A stretch of 20,057 bases of DNA from a virus. The notes under the pieces are model-generated. The model did no database searches, was not told the origin of the DNA, and saw nothing but the letters and a program-made list of their open reading frames with translations. This document shows, one piece after another, positions 19,983 through 20,057 of this stretch; the first letter of the stretch is position 1, and each line of letters starts with the position of its first letter. The translations under genes were made by a program, and so were the position numbers. The stretch spans positions 1-20,057 of the IMG/VR virus record IMGVR_UViG_3300007735_000443. One strand, 5' to 3'.

Positions 19983-20057
19983 CCACCCAACGCGCACACG
20001 CGCACCAAAAAACCGGGGGGCCGGTCCAGACTGCGGCCCAAACGCCCGCTGCGACAC
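19979..20057 (+). CDS. 5' end of a gene running off the window
   Basis: ATG 19979 overlaps the HNH stop and has GAGGAG upstream. The 26 visible codons (MTTQRAHAHQKTGGPVQTAA onward) stay open to the window end. The N-terminus is Gln/Thr/Ala-rich and unstructured. A terminase small subunit would fit the position after an HNH gene, but the visible part does not prove it. Confidence 0.5.
   Translation, partial: MTTQRAHAHQKTGGPVQTAAQTPAAT

Noticed and set aside
19990-20057. Cos site or physical genome end at the window edge
   Set aside because: The GGGGGGCCGG-type sequence is suggestive near an HNH gene, but the ATG-initiated frame remains open and nothing marks a terminus.

Overview
The window is part of the genome of a tailed bacteriophage with a long non-contractile tail (siphovirus) that infects a high-GC actinobacterium. 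The evidence is GC-rich sequence with frequent GTG starts, chains of genes joined by ATGA/GTGA overlaps, a tape-measure gene followed by tail-tip genes, an r1t-type holin, a WhiB-like regulator and many small Cys-rich proteins typical of actinophages. A Microbacterium- or Arthrobacter-type host is a guess. I see no integrase and no recognisable immunity repressor, so nothing here shows the phage to be temperate.

Region 1 (1-6147, rightward, late genes): the 3' end of an upstream gene, the tape-measure protein, a minor tail protein, a glycine-rich tail-tip/fibre protein, a small fibre-associated protein, a 22-aa ORF, a coiled-coil membrane protein, an r1t-like holin, a 33-aa acidic ORF and a CHAP-like endolysin. 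A strong bidirectional hairpin terminator (6160-6196) ends the block.

Region 2 (6217-8482, mainly leftward, regulatory/accessory): two small leftward operons, each driven by a near-identical promoter (TTGACA, 18-bp spacer, CATAAT) with a shared 19-bp operator-like element over the -35. A leftward lysozyme-like gene lies between them, and a rightward WhiB-like gene is embedded with its own terminator. The second operon contains two 46-bp intergenic repeats that carry a canonical tRNA T-arm. The first gene of that operon appears to be leaderless.

Region 3 (8618-15148, rightward, early genes): an excisionase/AlpA-like HTH protein, a larger HTH protein and a tightly packed train of small genes. 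An array of paralogues beginning MTEH-PEC at 10966-12535 uses fewer GC-ending codons than its neighbours. After it come two proteins sharing a CxxGHE(W/L)T...CRxC zinc module, a Holliday-junction-resolvase-like nuclease and a small coiled-coil protein.

Region 4 (15145-20057, rightward, replication): a Cas4/RecB-like nuclease with an Fe-S-type Cys set, an OB-fold/SSB-like protein and then the only gene-free stretch longer than 300 bases (16613-16917). That stretch contains a nested hairpin and an elaborate array of alternating TGTCTA/TAGACA half-sites built into two 52-bp modules. It sits directly upstream of a primase-helicase gene and is my best candidate for the phage replication origin. 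A second, AT-rich palindrome cluster follows the primase-helicase (18905-18991). The window ends with a Cys-rich protein, an HTH protein, an overlapping small ORF, an HNH endonuclease and the start of another gene. The HNH gene may mark the approach to the packaging genes or genome end.
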